A stretch of DNA of 53,284 bases. Source: CAJGCS01 sp045589955 (GTDB taxonomy: Bacteria > Bacillota_I > Bacilli_A > ML615J-28 > CAG-313). Every line of letters starts with the position of its first letter. Position 1 is the first letter of the stretch. The position numbers and the translations under genes were made by a program. The notes under the pieces were generated by a model. It was not told where the DNA came from, did no database searches, and was given only the letters and a program-made list of their open reading frames with translations. Below, in pieces: positions 31,667 through 40,453 of this stretch. Location: contig JAZNQD010000053.1 in the NCBI GenBank assembly GCA_045589955.1, positions 1 through 53,284 on the forward strand, in the 5' to 3' direction.

Positions 31667-33574
31667 TTACTTGATTTTTGATTGATTGTAAATAAATCTT
31701 AAATTATCTTCATTAATAAAGCCTTGATCAAATGCTTCTGTTAAAGTATATAGTTTATTATTATGATAAACATATATTCTATTTCCATCAGGGTAAGTAA
31801 ATGTATAACCTAAGATAGTTTCTTCAAATTCTTCATTAGGATACAAATGATATGAATCTGTACATTTAACCGCAACACTCTCATCAAATTCACCATAGGC
31901 ACTTTCAATAGTAGGGTAAAATAATCCTACTTGGGGACCATAATCATAAATAAACTCATAGTAAGCTTTTTTGATATCATCTACCAAATGATAAGGGAGG
32001 ATATTGAATTTTTTATCAAGACACTCAATATTACGTTCTACTCTAAAATCATTTTTCAATCCTTTTATTACATCATTATGAACTAGTACGTATTCATAGT
32101 ATGTTTTTATAGCAGCATCAAATGCCTCAGTAGAATTAACTTGATAATCAGTTGTAATATATAAGTTACCACCTTCAATAAATAGATCATGCAATTTAAC
32201 ATTATTAAACTTATCATCAATAGGATCATTACGAGCAATTTCAATTAATGAATATTTACTTTTGATCATTTCATCGCTAATATCTTCTGGAAGATTTAAT
32301 AGTTTTGCAAGCGATTCTCCTTTATAACTCATAAGACAATTCAAACTAAATACATTAACATTTGAAAAAATTGTGTCAAATTTTTCAAAAGCAAGTTTGT
32401 TAAATGTTGTTTGATTAATGATATAAGGATTTTCAATGTATGTTAGCGACGTACCAAGACACTTATTAATATGATATTCTAAAAGACTAGCATTGTTAGT
32501 TAATGAATAAATTTCATTATTTATACTAATATGTCTTAAATCATCATACACATAGATTGGCCCTTTACCAGATTTAATTTCATAATCTGGTAGACCTAAA
32601 TAATCTTTTGTCATTTGTGGAACAAAACGAATATTTTGAACATTTAAACTAATATGTCCAAGTTCTAAACCAGCCTTTTTGACTTCTCCTTCTAAATAAT
32701 CAAAACTAAATGAATATTTGATTTCATCAGATGTAAAAGCTTCAATTTCAGGAGAAATTAATTCGTAGTAATTATTGTTATATGATAAGTAACGATTATA
32801 AAACATCAATTCATATTGGCTACTATTTAAATGAAAAATTACTTTAGAAACACTTTCACCAGGAACATGAATATTGTAATCTACTTTTTTTATTTTTGAT
32901 GCACGTAAGTAATCTAGTAATAAGTCTTTGTTACCACCTTTTTTAAAGTAGTAATGTGTATCCGGAGTAAGAGGATGCATACCTGAATAATATGTTTCTA
33001 CTTCTAATTCGTTAAAAACGTAATAAGGTAACCATGGGAATACATCATTAAGTAAAATACCCTCATCTTCATTTAATTTGTTTTGTAGCTCATGATATAC
33101 TTCACAAATCTTAACACCAAGTACTAATTCTTTATCATTATCATCAGGTGTTTCATAAACACACTTTGTTTTAGAATCATATAAGGTAATGTTGTAATCA
33201 CCATCTACACTTGCAAAATAACAAATATATAAAGAGTATCCTTCATCTGTAAGTTCAAGGCAAACATAGTATCCTCTAAGATATGGAGTAGGGTCTTCAA
33301 CTTCATATTTAATTACTTCAACATCTAAAAAATTATTAATTTGATCATAAAGAGCAGATTTTTGTTTTTGGTTTAAATATAGTTTACTAGACTCTTCATT
33401 TGCAAGATTACTATCATAAACCATGTAGTCATCATAATCAGTAAGATCGTGAATATAAGTATCTAATCTTTGACCTCTAATAATGGGCTTAATAATTGAA
33501 TGATTTTCACAACTAGATAAAAACATAATTGTAAATAACATCAACATAATTGTAAAAGCAGTCTTTTTAAACAT
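31667..33574 (-). CDS. large lipoprotein of an ECF sigma operon
   Basis: A 635-residue lipoprotein with lipobox LSSC (Cys 22). The mature part is Tyr-, Asp- and Asn-rich and beta-like, with no recognised enzyme motif. The last 75 residues (GEFDESVAVKCTDSYHLY, ILGYTFTYPDGNRIYVYHNN, KLYTLTEAFDQGFI) look like a module that recurs at the C-terminus of other Bacillota surface proteins, from memory. It follows the probable anti-sigma gene by 10 bases and is likely the effector or sensor of this sigma unit. Confidence 0.72.
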   Translation of the reverse strand: MFKKTAFTIMLMLFTIMFLSSCENHSIIKPIIRGQRLDTYIHDLTDYDDYMVYDSNLANEESSKLYLNQKQKSALYDQINNFLDVEVIKYEVEDPTPYLRGYYVCLELTDEGYSLYICYFASVDGDYNITLYDSKTKCVYETPDDNDKELVLGVKICEVYHELQNKLNEDEGILLNDVFPWLPYYVFNELEVETYYSGMHPLTPDTHYYFKKGGNKDLLLDYLRASKIKKVDYNIHVPGESVSKVIFHLNSSQYELMFYNRYLSYNNNYYELISPEIEAFTSDEIKYSFSFDYLEGEVKKAGLELGHISLNVQNIRFVPQMTKDYLGLPDYEIKSGKGPIYVYDDLRHISINNEIYSLTNNASLLEYHINKCLGTSLTYIENPYIINQTTFNKLAFEKFDTIFSNVNVFSLNCLMSYKGESLAKLLNLPEDISDEMIKSKYSLIEIARNDPIDDKFNNVKLHDLFIEGGNLYITTDYQVNSTEAFDAAIKTYYEYVLVHNDVIKGLKNDFRVERNIECLDKKFNILPYHLVDDIKKAYYEFIYDYGPQVGLFYPTIESAYGEFDESVAVKCTDSYHLYPNEEFEETILGYTFTYPDGNRIYVYHNNKLYTLTEAFDQGFINEDNLRFIYNQSKIK

Positions 33575-33584
33575 TATATCCTCC

Positions 33585-34199
33585 TTATTTTAAATATTCA
33601 TCAATTTCTTTCATCATACTTTCATATAAAGAAATTTGTATATCTGGTTTTGTAGAATGATTTGGCCCAACTGAAGGTACACCAGGTGCTTCTCCATCAC
33701 CTAGATTTCCTTCATTTAATAAAAGATCGCCAACTGATAATGTTCCATTATCAATACTTTCTTTTAAAAGCTCAATAAATAACTTACACTGACTTTTGTT
33801 GATTGCTTCATCACTTTGTTCATTAGTAGCTTGTTCATAAATTTTTATTAATTCCTTACTAACTTTCATTTCAAATGATAATGCAGAAAAAGAATAATCC
33901 TTCTCATAATTTTTTTCAAAATACTCATTTAAAGACTTAACACCAGAGGCCTCAGTTGAAGGACTAGATGGTAAGTCAGGTTTTTCGCTTTGTGGTCCTG
34001 TTTCATTAAGTTTAATTGACATTAATACCATAACAAGTAAACAAGATATTGTTAAAGGAATTAAGAAATTAAAATTAAATTTCTTTTTTTCAGTTTTTTC
34101 ATCTGACGGTTCAATATTTATTTTTGATAAGTCTAATGGTTTTTTCTCTACATTTAAACCATTAATCTTCTCAAGTAATTTCTTTTCACTTTTTTTCAT
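33585..34199 (-). CDS. probable anti-sigma factor, single membrane segment
   Basis: A 204-residue protein: a cytosolic N-terminus of about 45 residues rich in Lys and Glu, one membrane segment (about 46-63, FLIPLTISCLLVMVLMSI) and an outer domain with Ser/Pro-rich linkers. The order cytosolic part, membrane segment, outer part and the ATGA overlap with the sigma gene are typical of ECF anti-sigma factors. No zinc-binding ZAS motif (HxxxCxxC) is present, so assignment is by context. Confidence 0.65.
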   Translation of the reverse strand: MKKSEKKLLEKINGLNVEKKPLDLSKINIEPSDEKTEKKKFNFNFLIPLTISCLLVMVLMSIKLNETGPQSEKPDLPSSPSTEASGVKSLNEYFEKNYEKDYSFSALSFEMKVSKELIKIYEQATNEQSDEAINKSQCKLFIELLKESIDNGTLSVGDLLLNEGNLGDGEAPGVPSVGPNHSTKPDIQISLYESMMKEIDEYLK

Positions 34200-34705
34200 T
34201 TTTTCACCTTTTTTAAAGAACGGAAGTATATTGTGCGGATTGTACTTGCAGGTTTACCCATTTTTCGAGCAATAGCTTCAAATGTTAGATTATATAAAAA
34301 GTGATAAATAATAATGTCGATTTCTTCTTTAGATAAATATTCTTCTAACATTTCAAGTAGTTCATTGAATGATGGAGTATTTTTAGAAGGTTTAACATAA
34401 TTTAAGATGTACTCTTCATCAACAACGACATTTGTTTTTTTCTTTCTTAAAAAGTCGATTGCAAGGTTTTTGGCTATTGTGATAATATAATATTTCAGAT
34501 TTTTAGTACTATCAAGTAAATCTCGAACATTATATATTTTTAAGAAGACTTCTTCGACTAAATCCTCAGTATCAAGTTCATTTTCGACAATACCGATTAT
34601 ACAAAAATATACAAGTTTGTAGTACTCATCATATAGTTCATTAATCGCTTCAGATACCAATTGAACATTATTACTTTTAAGTTTGTGCACAACATTTGTC
34701 TTCAT
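34196..34705 (-). CDS. ECF-type RNA polymerase sigma factor
   Basis: A 169-residue group IV sigma factor with region 2 (LVYFCIIGIVENELDTEDLV, FLKIYNV, KYYIITIAKNLAIDFLRKKK) and region 4 (EEIDIIIYHFLYNLTFEAIA, MGKPASTIRTIYFRSLKKVK). It starts its operon after a GAGGAAG site and ends in TGA overlapping the anti-sigma ATG. The promoter upstream has ECF-type boxes, suggesting self-activation. The signal is unknown; the lipoprotein context suggests the cell envelope. Confidence 0.9.
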   Translation of the reverse strand: MKTNVVHKLKSNNVQLVSEAINELYDEYYKLVYFCIIGIVENELDTEDLVEEVFLKIYNVRDLLDSTKNLKYYIITIAKNLAIDFLRKKKTNVVVDEEYILNYVKPSKNTPSFNELLEMLEEYLSKEEIDIIIYHFLYNLTFEAIARKMGKPASTIRTIYFRSLKKVKK

Positions 34706-34726
34706 AACTTCCTCTTCATATAATAA

Positions 34727-34753
34727 TACGTATTTTTAATATGTTTTGTTTCA
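34727..34753 (-). promoter_or_regulatory. ECF-type promoter of the sigma operon (autoregulation)
   Basis: TGAAAC (34748-34753), 17 bases, CGTA (34727-34730). These are the boxes used by Bacillus extracytoplasmic sigma factors such as SigW. A TATAAT-like box (34757-34762) also lies just upstream. Confidence 0.6.
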
Positions 34754-34796
34754 TTTATTATATCATATAAATAAATTAAAAGAAATAAATATAATA

Positions 34797-34825
34797 AAAA
34801 CTAGAAAACATTGTTTTCTAGTTTT
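34797..34825 (-). terminator. terminator of the SGNH hydrolase gene
   Basis: A 13-bp stem (AAAACTAGAAAAC with its complement) whose 3' part includes the stop codon, followed on the minus strand by a T tract. Confidence 0.8.
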
Positions 34826-36122
34826 GTTCTTTTGCCATATCTGCAACCAATGCACGATAGAAAACATCACCAATTTGAAGATAACCATTCATTGTTGGGT
34901 GAACACCGTTTGTTCCAATGCGTTCAGTTTCTTCGCTTCGAACATTTACTTTCATCATTGTGCTAGGCATATTATATTCAACATCAAATTGTGCTTTCAT
35001 ATCAATGTAACGGCAGTAATCTTTGTATTCATTTCTTGCACATAGTTTTTCTAAGTATTCATTGTAATTATAGGCTGTTGAAACTTCACCATAGACGTTT
35101 GAGTAAAGACCACTTGCACCATAGTTAGCAGCTATGCCACCATTAATTGATGGGCTTTGAATACCAATTAAACGAACCTTGACATTTGGATAATCTTCTT
35201 TAGCACGGTTTAGGATAGTTGTAATGAAAGGTTCAAAATGTGAAAAATCATGGTTAAATGGTTGATATTGTCCATTCCAAGTTAAAAGAATATAGATATA
35301 GTCGATTCCTTCAAAGTTATTGTCTTGACAATATTTCTTAAAGTTTGGACCATCAATTTCTTCATCATAGAATGGATTACCTTTTTCAAAGTAGTATTTA
35401 GTAATGTTAATATCTTCTGTATGAAGACCACCATTAACATTAGTAAAGACATTACCTACTTTAGGAAGGCAAGAATAGTTCATTGCTCCACGTTTAAATT
35501 TAAGGCGTTTTGGTTCAATTGATTCTAAGATCCACTCTAAATTTTCTGATTTCCAAACACTATGTTGATCATTTTCATCTAAGTTATGTTTTTCTACTTC
35601 AACCCAAACTGATGATGTTGTTGAGACAGCTTCATTTTTGACAAAGTGACGCCACTGCCACCCTCCATATCCTTCAAAGCCAATTTCATCTTTTTTACAT
35701 GTACCAATTAGATTTAAAGTATCAGAAAATCCTAATCCTTCTGGAGTCCCACCAGTTTGTGTGAAACGACGGTATCCTTCATAAGGCCAAACACCATTAA
35801 AAGTAATTGAATCACCAAAGCATAAGATATTCATCTTTTTCTTTGGCGCAACAGGTTTAACCACATGAAGTGTTGTTGAGGCTTGATCAATGATTCGTCC
35901 CATATCATCATATAATGTAATTGATAAAGGATAATCGCCTTCTTCTCCAACACACGGAGTATAAGTATAATATCTTGGGTATGGTTTACCTTTTGGACTT
36001 TCAACAAAGATATAATATTGATAAGGATTCATCGAACGAATAACACCACGGTAAAATAGTTCAAATGTATCGCCTACAACTAAATCATAGTTCTTTGCAA
36101 GGTAAAGTAATTTATCTCTCAT
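34818..36122 (-). CDS. SGNH/GDSL-type hydrolase
   Basis: A 434-residue protein. The N-terminal part of about 95 residues is beta-rich, and the catalytic domain follows: block I LCFGDSITFNG, block III-like GIQSPSINGG and the Asp/His pair in TNGVHPTMNGYLQIGD. The family includes carbohydrate and lipid esterases. There is no signal peptide, so it is likely cytosolic, acting perhaps on imported acylated sugars. AAGGAGAATTTT precedes ATG 36122. Confidence 0.85.
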   Translation of the reverse strand: MRDKLLYLAKNYDLVVGDTFELFYRGVIRSMNPYQYYIFVESPKGKPYPRYYTYTPCVGEEGDYPLSITLYDDMGRIIDQASTTLHVVKPVAPKKKMNILCFGDSITFNGVWPYEGYRRFTQTGGTPEGLGFSDTLNLIGTCKKDEIGFEGYGGWQWRHFVKNEAVSTTSSVWVEVEKHNLDENDQHSVWKSENLEWILESIEPKRLKFKRGAMNYSCLPKVGNVFTNVNGGLHTEDINITKYYFEKGNPFYDEEIDGPNFKKYCQDNNFEGIDYIYILLTWNGQYQPFNHDFSHFEPFITTILNRAKEDYPNVKVRLIGIQSPSINGGIAANYGASGLYSNVYGEVSTAYNYNEYLEKLCARNEYKDYCRYIDMKAQFDVEYNMPSTMMKVNVRSEETERIGTNGVHPTMNGYLQIGDVFYRALVADMAKEQN

Positions 36123-36149
36123 AAAATTCTCCTTTTTGTAATTACTTAT

Positions 36150-36178
36150 ATTTTAGCATTTTTAAATAATGTTTTCAA
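36150..36178 (-). promoter_or_regulatory. promoter of the SGNH hydrolase gene
   Basis: TTGAAA (36173-36178), 17 bases, TAAAAT (36150-36155). Confidence 0.65.
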
Positions 36179-36200
36179 AGTATCTACTAATATTTTTAAA

Positions 36201-36224
36201 AGCTATGCAAATTTTTGCATAGCT
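36201..36224 (-). terminator. hairpin after the small lipoprotein gene
   Basis: A 10-bp perfect stem (AGCTATGCAA with TTGCATAGCT) followed by TTTAAAAA-type sequence on the minus strand; the T tract is weak. Confidence 0.6.
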
Positions 36225-36230
36225 ATATTT

Positions 36231-36647
36231 TTAGTTATTTGTATATTGGAAAGTAAATTTCCCTTTCGATTTTTCAACTGTTTCAATTATGATGGTAGCA
36301 CACTCTTTTCTTCCAACATAACCAAATGTGCCTTCTTTAGTTTCACCAGCTTTAATATTAAACATTAATGTTTTAGTTCTATCAGTTGGAGTGTACAAAT
36401 AAACATTTATTTCTCCTTCTTCAAGCATACCAAAGTAAGTAACTGATGTATCATTTTGAGCTTTTAACATTTTTTGACTAATTACACCTTTTAGCGAACC
36501 AAATCTGATTGTGTAACCTTCACTAGTTGTACTACGTACCAATTTTGTTGCAACATACGAACTATAAGGGATATCACAACTAGTTGTTGAAATCATTATA
36601 ATAAATGATAATAAAAATATTAATGATAATTTAAAAACTTTCATCAT
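36231..36647 (-). CDS. small putative lipoprotein
   Basis: A 138-residue protein with a lipoprotein signal and lipobox TTSC (Cys 24 from the first ATG; the second ATG at 36644 is equally possible). The mature domain is beta-rich, with EGEINVYLYTP and GTFGYVGRKECATIII. The family is not recognised. It follows the YwaF-like gene by about 8 bases after GGAG, so it is in the same transcript. Confidence 0.68.
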   Translation of the reverse strand: MMKVFKLSLIFLLSFIIMISTTSCDIPYSSYVATKLVRSTTSEGYTIRFGSLKGVISQKMLKAQNDTSVTYFGMLEEGEINVYLYTPTDRTKTLMFNIKAGETKEGTFGYVGRKECATIIIETVEKSKGKFTFQYTNN

Positions 36648-36655
36648 AAACTCCT

Positions 36656-37441
36656 TTATACATTTTCCACAGTTTGAGTTTCTTGATTTAAGACAACTGA
36701 AGGTTTCTTTAATTTAATATGTTTAACTAATAAGTAATATATTCCAAGCATTCCAAAATAAGCAAGGAATGTTTCTGCAAGGAATACACCAAGTGCATAA
36801 ATTAGGGGAACTTTATCACATATATTTTGTAAAAACTTAATTCCTGACCCAGTATTAAGGAATAAAGAATGCGCACCAAAGAAATGATTATTAATTAATG
36901 CTACGATTGTTGCAACAACCATAAAGCTTAGATAGTAAATAAAATTCTTTGCCTTAATCTTATATAAGCCCGTTGTAAGAAGCGTTAATCCTAAATAGGC
37001 CATAATAAAGTGATAAGAAATACCATGGATTGCTTTGACATGATATATTGGATAGTGATCGATTGATCCATTTGGAACAAAGATATAAAATATACCACCA
37101 ACAATACCACCAATCGCAATAAAAGTGTACCCAATATGTTTAATTTTCGGATTTTTAAACATTGCTAAAATAATTGCGGGGATAAATAATCCACAAAATG
37201 GAAGTGGGAACATTGATGCAATACCACCACCATTAAAGTATGCAACTAAGATTTTAATGATTTCTGTAAAGATAATATATGCACCACATATTCTAATAAC
37301 ATTTTCAATGTACTGTTTTGAGTGTCTTCTTTCGTTAATTGCAAGAACAGCTGCTCCGACAATATAAAATAAAATAAGTAAAATGTGTCCTAGGCCAAAT
37401 AAACCCATGACATGTTCTTGAGGAAAATTGTCTCCTATCAT
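36656..37441 (-). CDS. YwaF/TMEM164-like integral membrane protein
   Basis: About 261 residues from ATG 37441 (MIGDNFPQEHVMGLFG) after GGAGGGCG, with seven to eight hydrophobic segments. Features typical of the TIGR02206/YwaF group are FPLPFCGLFIPAIILAMF and the later YLGLTLLTTGLYK and NNHFFGAHSLFLN. The family is related to eukaryotic TMEM164, which acts in acyl transfer between lipids; the bacterial role is unknown. Confidence 0.75.
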   Translation of the reverse strand: MIGDNFPQEHVMGLFGLGHILLILFYIVGAAVLAINERRHSKQYIENVIRICGAYIIFTEIIKILVAYFNGGGIASMFPLPFCGLFIPAIILAMFKNPKIKHIGYTFIAIGGIVGGIFYIFVPNGSIDHYPIYHVKAIHGISYHFIMAYLGLTLLTTGLYKIKAKNFIYYLSFMVVATIVALINNHFFGAHSLFLNTGSGIKFLQNICDKVPLIYALGVFLAETFLAYFGMLGIYYLLVKHIKLKKPSVVLNQETQTVENV

Positions 37442-37476
37442 AGCGCCCTCCTTTGATAAAAACAATTTTTGATATG

Positions 37477-37509
37477 AAAAAGGTTACAAATTTAAATTTG
37501 CAACCTTTT
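37477..37509 (-). terminator. terminator of the MurQ/GCKR-like gene
   Basis: A long stem (AAAAGGTTGCAAATTT with AAATTTGTAACCTTTT) with a G-U pair that is a mismatch on the other strand, so it folds best in the minus-strand RNA. Confidence 0.7.
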
Positions 37510-37519
37510 ATTTATTTTC

Positions 37520-39352
37520 TTATTTAATATCAGCTTTAGGGTCGAAACCTAAACGACGTAATGTTTCAATAACGTAAGATTCACGATATTCATCTTCAGG
37601 TTTACGGTTATAGTAAGAAATGAAGAATTCTTCTAAAGCTTTTTCATAAGGAACCTTTGCAAGGTTAGCAATAATACGAGTTGAACGGTCAATTAACTTT
37701 TTGTTAGTAGGTAATACTTGAACCATCCAGTTACCAAATACTCTACCCATCTTAGCCATTGTACCAGTACTTAATGCGTTAAATGCAACTTTAACTAATA
37801 AGTGATACATAATGTCTGTACATGTTCTAGGTAATTCAACTGGAATTCTGATTTCATCTTTAGCGATTTTTTCAGCTGGGATTTGACCAAATCTAATTAC
37901 AACACCACCGCTGTATTTAGGAAGTTCATTTTTGTACCATTTAACAATTTCAGGAGTAGCTGAACCATTAACATCGATTAAAATTAACTTACAGTTAGGT
38001 CTGTCATATCTTGATGGATCATCTTCGTTACCAATACAGTATTCAAGAACTTCTGCACCACTTACTTTTGGAGGGTTATTGATAATGTCTTGGCTAGCTT
38101 CCATTTGGATATAATCTTCTTTAGTCCATTCTAGACCTTTAATATCACGACGGAATACATGTTGCCATGCTACATCACTTGGATATAGAGGGTCTTTAAT
38201 ATATGCCCAAGATACTTCTTTTGTAGTATCTTTGAACTTTTTGAATGGAGGAAGTGTAAATGTAGGTTGACGTTCAGTAGTATCTGTCATGATATCTAAT
38301 AAATAATCATGAGTGATATAAGTTACTAAACCACCTGCAGTATAAGTTTCAACTTCAAAATCAACAGCTTTAGCTAAACGTTTTAAAGCTTTACCTGATG
38401 ATAATTGTTTATTTAATGATGTAAATGCGTCAGCATATTGATCTAAGCTTAAGAATTCACCACCAACAACTGCTAATTCTTGTTCAGTTAAGTTTTCTTT
38501 TAACCATCTGTTTGCTGCAGCTTCTAAAGCAGCACCAGCAGCTAATAATTCAACTGTAGTTACTTGCATACGAGTTGAACCAGAAACAGCCATGTTACCT
38601 ACAAATAGAGGGATTTTAACAATGTATTTACCATTGTCAATACCTTTAGCTTTGTTAGCATCATATTCGTCTAAGCATTCAAATACTTTACGAGCACGAT
38701 CAAGGTGAGTTCTTAAAATGTGTTCTGGGTTACAGAATAAGTAATAAGTTTTGCAACCTAATTCATAACCACGAACAGCTGAACCATTAATTGATGCAGA
38801 TAAACCACATTCTGATAAAGCAACTAATACATCGCCAGGACCCATTTCTGCTTCATCAACTTGTTTTGCACCAAATGTCATATAGTCTTCAAAGTTTTCT
38901 ACTGAACGTACTAGGGCACGGTCACCACCAGTTGTAAAACTACTTACAACTTCAGCGATTTCTAAGAATTCATAACGATGGTTAGGAATCTTATCAACTA
39001 AGCCTTGCCAGAATGTTCTCCAAGCACCATCCATTTGGATAGCCATTCTTCCTGAAGCACCTACTGAAGAGAAAACAACTTTCTTTCTTTCATCCATACA
39101 TCTCTTGATATCTGAAACAAATGCTTCAAATTCAGGAGTTTGGAATTGACCACGTGCAACATCAGCAATTCTGTAGTCAGCATTTAAAATTGTTTTAACA
39201 CCTTTTGCAGTGTCTTTAGCAATTGTAGCGCTTAAATTTTTTGTAACAGGATTTGATTGTTCTGTTGGAATAACACCTAAATGAAATTGTTTTTCATTTT
39301 CTAAGAAGTCTTTAGTAGCTTCTTTGTAGTTTGTAATTGTCTTGTAAATCAC
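37520..39352 (-). CDS. double-SIS protein of the MurQ/GCKR family
   Basis: A 610-residue protein, about twice the length of MurQ (around 300). Segments of the MurQ/glucokinase-regulator family are EQSNPVTKNLS near 31, SVGASGRMAIQ near 97, TTGGDRALV near 141, LSECGLSASINGSAVRG near 179, VSGSTRMQVTTVELLAAG near 257 and, only near 530-570, STGTMAKMGRVFGNWMVQVL. About 250 residues are inserted before that last block, as in the two-SIS layout of vertebrate GCKR. The Glu-containing ASECPPTFG segment of MurQ is replaced (MDGAWRTFWQ), so etherase activity is doubtful. It probably binds a sugar phosphate. The start is GTG 39352 after GGAG. Confidence 0.8.
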   Translation of the reverse strand: MIYKTITNYKEATKDFLENEKQFHLGVIPTEQSNPVTKNLSATIAKDTAKGVKTILNADYRIADVARGQFQTPEFEAFVSDIKRCMDERKKVVFSSVGASGRMAIQMDGAWRTFWQGLVDKIPNHRYEFLEIAEVVSSFTTGGDRALVRSVENFEDYMTFGAKQVDEAEMGPGDVLVALSECGLSASINGSAVRGYELGCKTYYLFCNPEHILRTHLDRARKVFECLDEYDANKAKGIDNGKYIVKIPLFVGNMAVSGSTRMQVTTVELLAAGAALEAAANRWLKENLTEQELAVVGGEFLSLDQYADAFTSLNKQLSSGKALKRLAKAVDFEVETYTAGGLVTYITHDYLLDIMTDTTERQPTFTLPPFKKFKDTTKEVSWAYIKDPLYPSDVAWQHVFRRDIKGLEWTKEDYIQMEASQDIINNPPKVSGAEVLEYCIGNEDDPSRYDRPNCKLILIDVNGSATPEIVKWYKNELPKYSGGVVIRFGQIPAEKIAKDEIRIPVELPRTCTDIMYHLLVKVAFNALSTGTMAKMGRVFGNWMVQVLPTNKKLIDRSTRIIANLAKVPYEKALEEFFISYYNRKPEDEYRESYVIETLRRLGFDPKADIK

Positions 39353-39400
39353 AATAGTTCTCCTTTATTTTTTATTATAATCTTTATAACTTGCGTATAT

Positions 39401-39429
39401 ATTATAACATATTTTAACATTCTTTTCAA
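39401..39429 (-). promoter_or_regulatory. promoter of the MurQ/GCKR-like gene
   Basis: TTGAAA (39424-39429), 17 bases, TATAAT (39401-39406). Confidence 0.75.
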
Positions 39430-39450
39430 GTTATATAGCATATTTAAAAA

Positions 39451-39474
39451 AATAAAAAACTCCCGAAGGAGTTT
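39451..39474 (-). terminator. terminator of the small membrane protein gene
   Basis: A 7-bp stem AAACTCC/GGAGTTT closed on the minus strand by a stable TTCG tetraloop and followed by TTTTATTTTTTT. Confidence 0.85.
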
Positions 39475-39484
39475 AATATTTTCA

Positions 39485-39739
39485 CTATTTAATGAAACTT
39501 AATTTAATGTTAGCTTTTTCTTGTTCGAATTCTTCATCAGTCATTTGTAAAGCTTTAATACCAGCTAATAAACCATAAACGAAGAAAATTACACTAAATA
39601 CAAATCCAACGCCAAGAAAGCTTAAAACAACTGATAAAACAATGTGTAGAACACCTTGTTTAGTATTACCAACTAAAAATGAAGGAACACCAAAGCCGTT
39701 AAATAAAATAGCTAAAATACCGAATACTGTTTTATTCAT
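39485..39739 (-). CDS. small TM2-like membrane protein
   Basis: An 84-residue protein with two hydrophobic segments (FGILAILFNGFGVPSFLVG and IVLSVVLSFLGVGFVFSVIF) and a charged C-terminus (TDEEFEQEKANIK). The GVPSFLVGNTKQGVLHI stretch resembles the turn of TM2-domain proteins. The function is unknown. AAAGGAGAA precedes ATG 39739. It is monocistronic. Confidence 0.7.
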   Translation of the reverse strand: MNKTVFGILAILFNGFGVPSFLVGNTKQGVLHIVLSVVLSFLGVGFVFSVIFFVYGLLAGIKALQMTDEEFEQEKANIKLSFIK

Positions 39740-39771
39740 TATAATTCTCCTTTAAAAATATTTACTAAAAT

Positions 39772-39800
39772 AGTTTACTATATTCTATTGATTTTGTCAA
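39772..39800 (-). promoter_or_regulatory. promoter of the TM2-like gene
   Basis: TTGACA (39795-39800), 17 bases, TAAACT (39772-39777). Confidence 0.7.
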
Positions 39801-39848
39801 CGTAATAGAACTTATTTAAAAAATAAATATTAATATCATATTTCTATC

Positions 39849-40313
39849 TTAAAACAGATCAGAAATGATTTTGGCAATCTCTTCTAAAGAAGTTACATCT
39901 TCTTCATTATAGTTATTATATAATGTACTATCTAAATCAATTACCGCGTATACTATGCCATTTTTAGCGATTGGAACAACAATTTCCGAATTAGTTAAAC
40001 TATAACAAGCAATATGATCTTTAAATTGATGAACATCAGGTACAAGTTGTGTTTTATGTTCTCTAACTGCAGCCCCACAAACACCTTTTGAAAAAGGAAT
40101 TTTTGTACAAGCAACTGGTCCTTGGAATGGCCCTAAGTACATTTCCTCTTTTTCTTCATTACATAAATAAAATCCACACCAACAAGTATTAGGAAAATTA
40201 TCATAAAGTACCTTAGATAAATTGGCAAGATTAGATACAAGGGGAACTTCATTCGATACTAAATTACGAACTGCTTTAATTAACTTTTCTCGACTTTTAT
40301 TTTCTATTTTCAT
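39849..40313 (-). CDS. free methionine-(R)-sulfoxide reductase (GAF domain)
   Basis: A 154-residue GAF-domain enzyme from ATG 40313 after GGGAGGTA. The fRMsr pattern is complete: WCGFYL, LGPFQGPVACTKIPFSKGVCGAA, VPDVHQFKDHIACYSLTNSEIVVPI. The three Cys of the redox site (in VAC, GVCG and HIAC) are present. It repairs free oxidised methionine in the cytosol. It stands alone. Confidence 0.93.
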   Translation of the reverse strand: MKIENKSREKLIKAVRNLVSNEVPLVSNLANLSKVLYDNFPNTCWCGFYLCNEEKEEMYLGPFQGPVACTKIPFSKGVCGAAVREHKTQLVPDVHQFKDHIACYSLTNSEIVVPIAKNGIVYAVIDLDSTLYNNYNEEDVTSLEEIAKIISDLF

Positions 40314-40405
40314 AGTACCTCCCTTGATAATCATAGTTTGTAATAACTATTATACGACTTTTCAATTGAATTTATTGATTAAATGCAATATTATTTATTA
40401 AAAAA

Positions 40406-40434
40406 TTGATTCAACTTCAAAATTATGATACAAT
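40406..40434 (+). promoter_or_regulatory. promoter of the membrane-anchored protein gene
   Basis: TTGATT (40406-40411), 17 bases, TACAAT (40429-40434), just before AAAAGGAG. Confidence 0.65.
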
Positions 40435-40453
40435 TTATTAAAAGGAGATTAAC

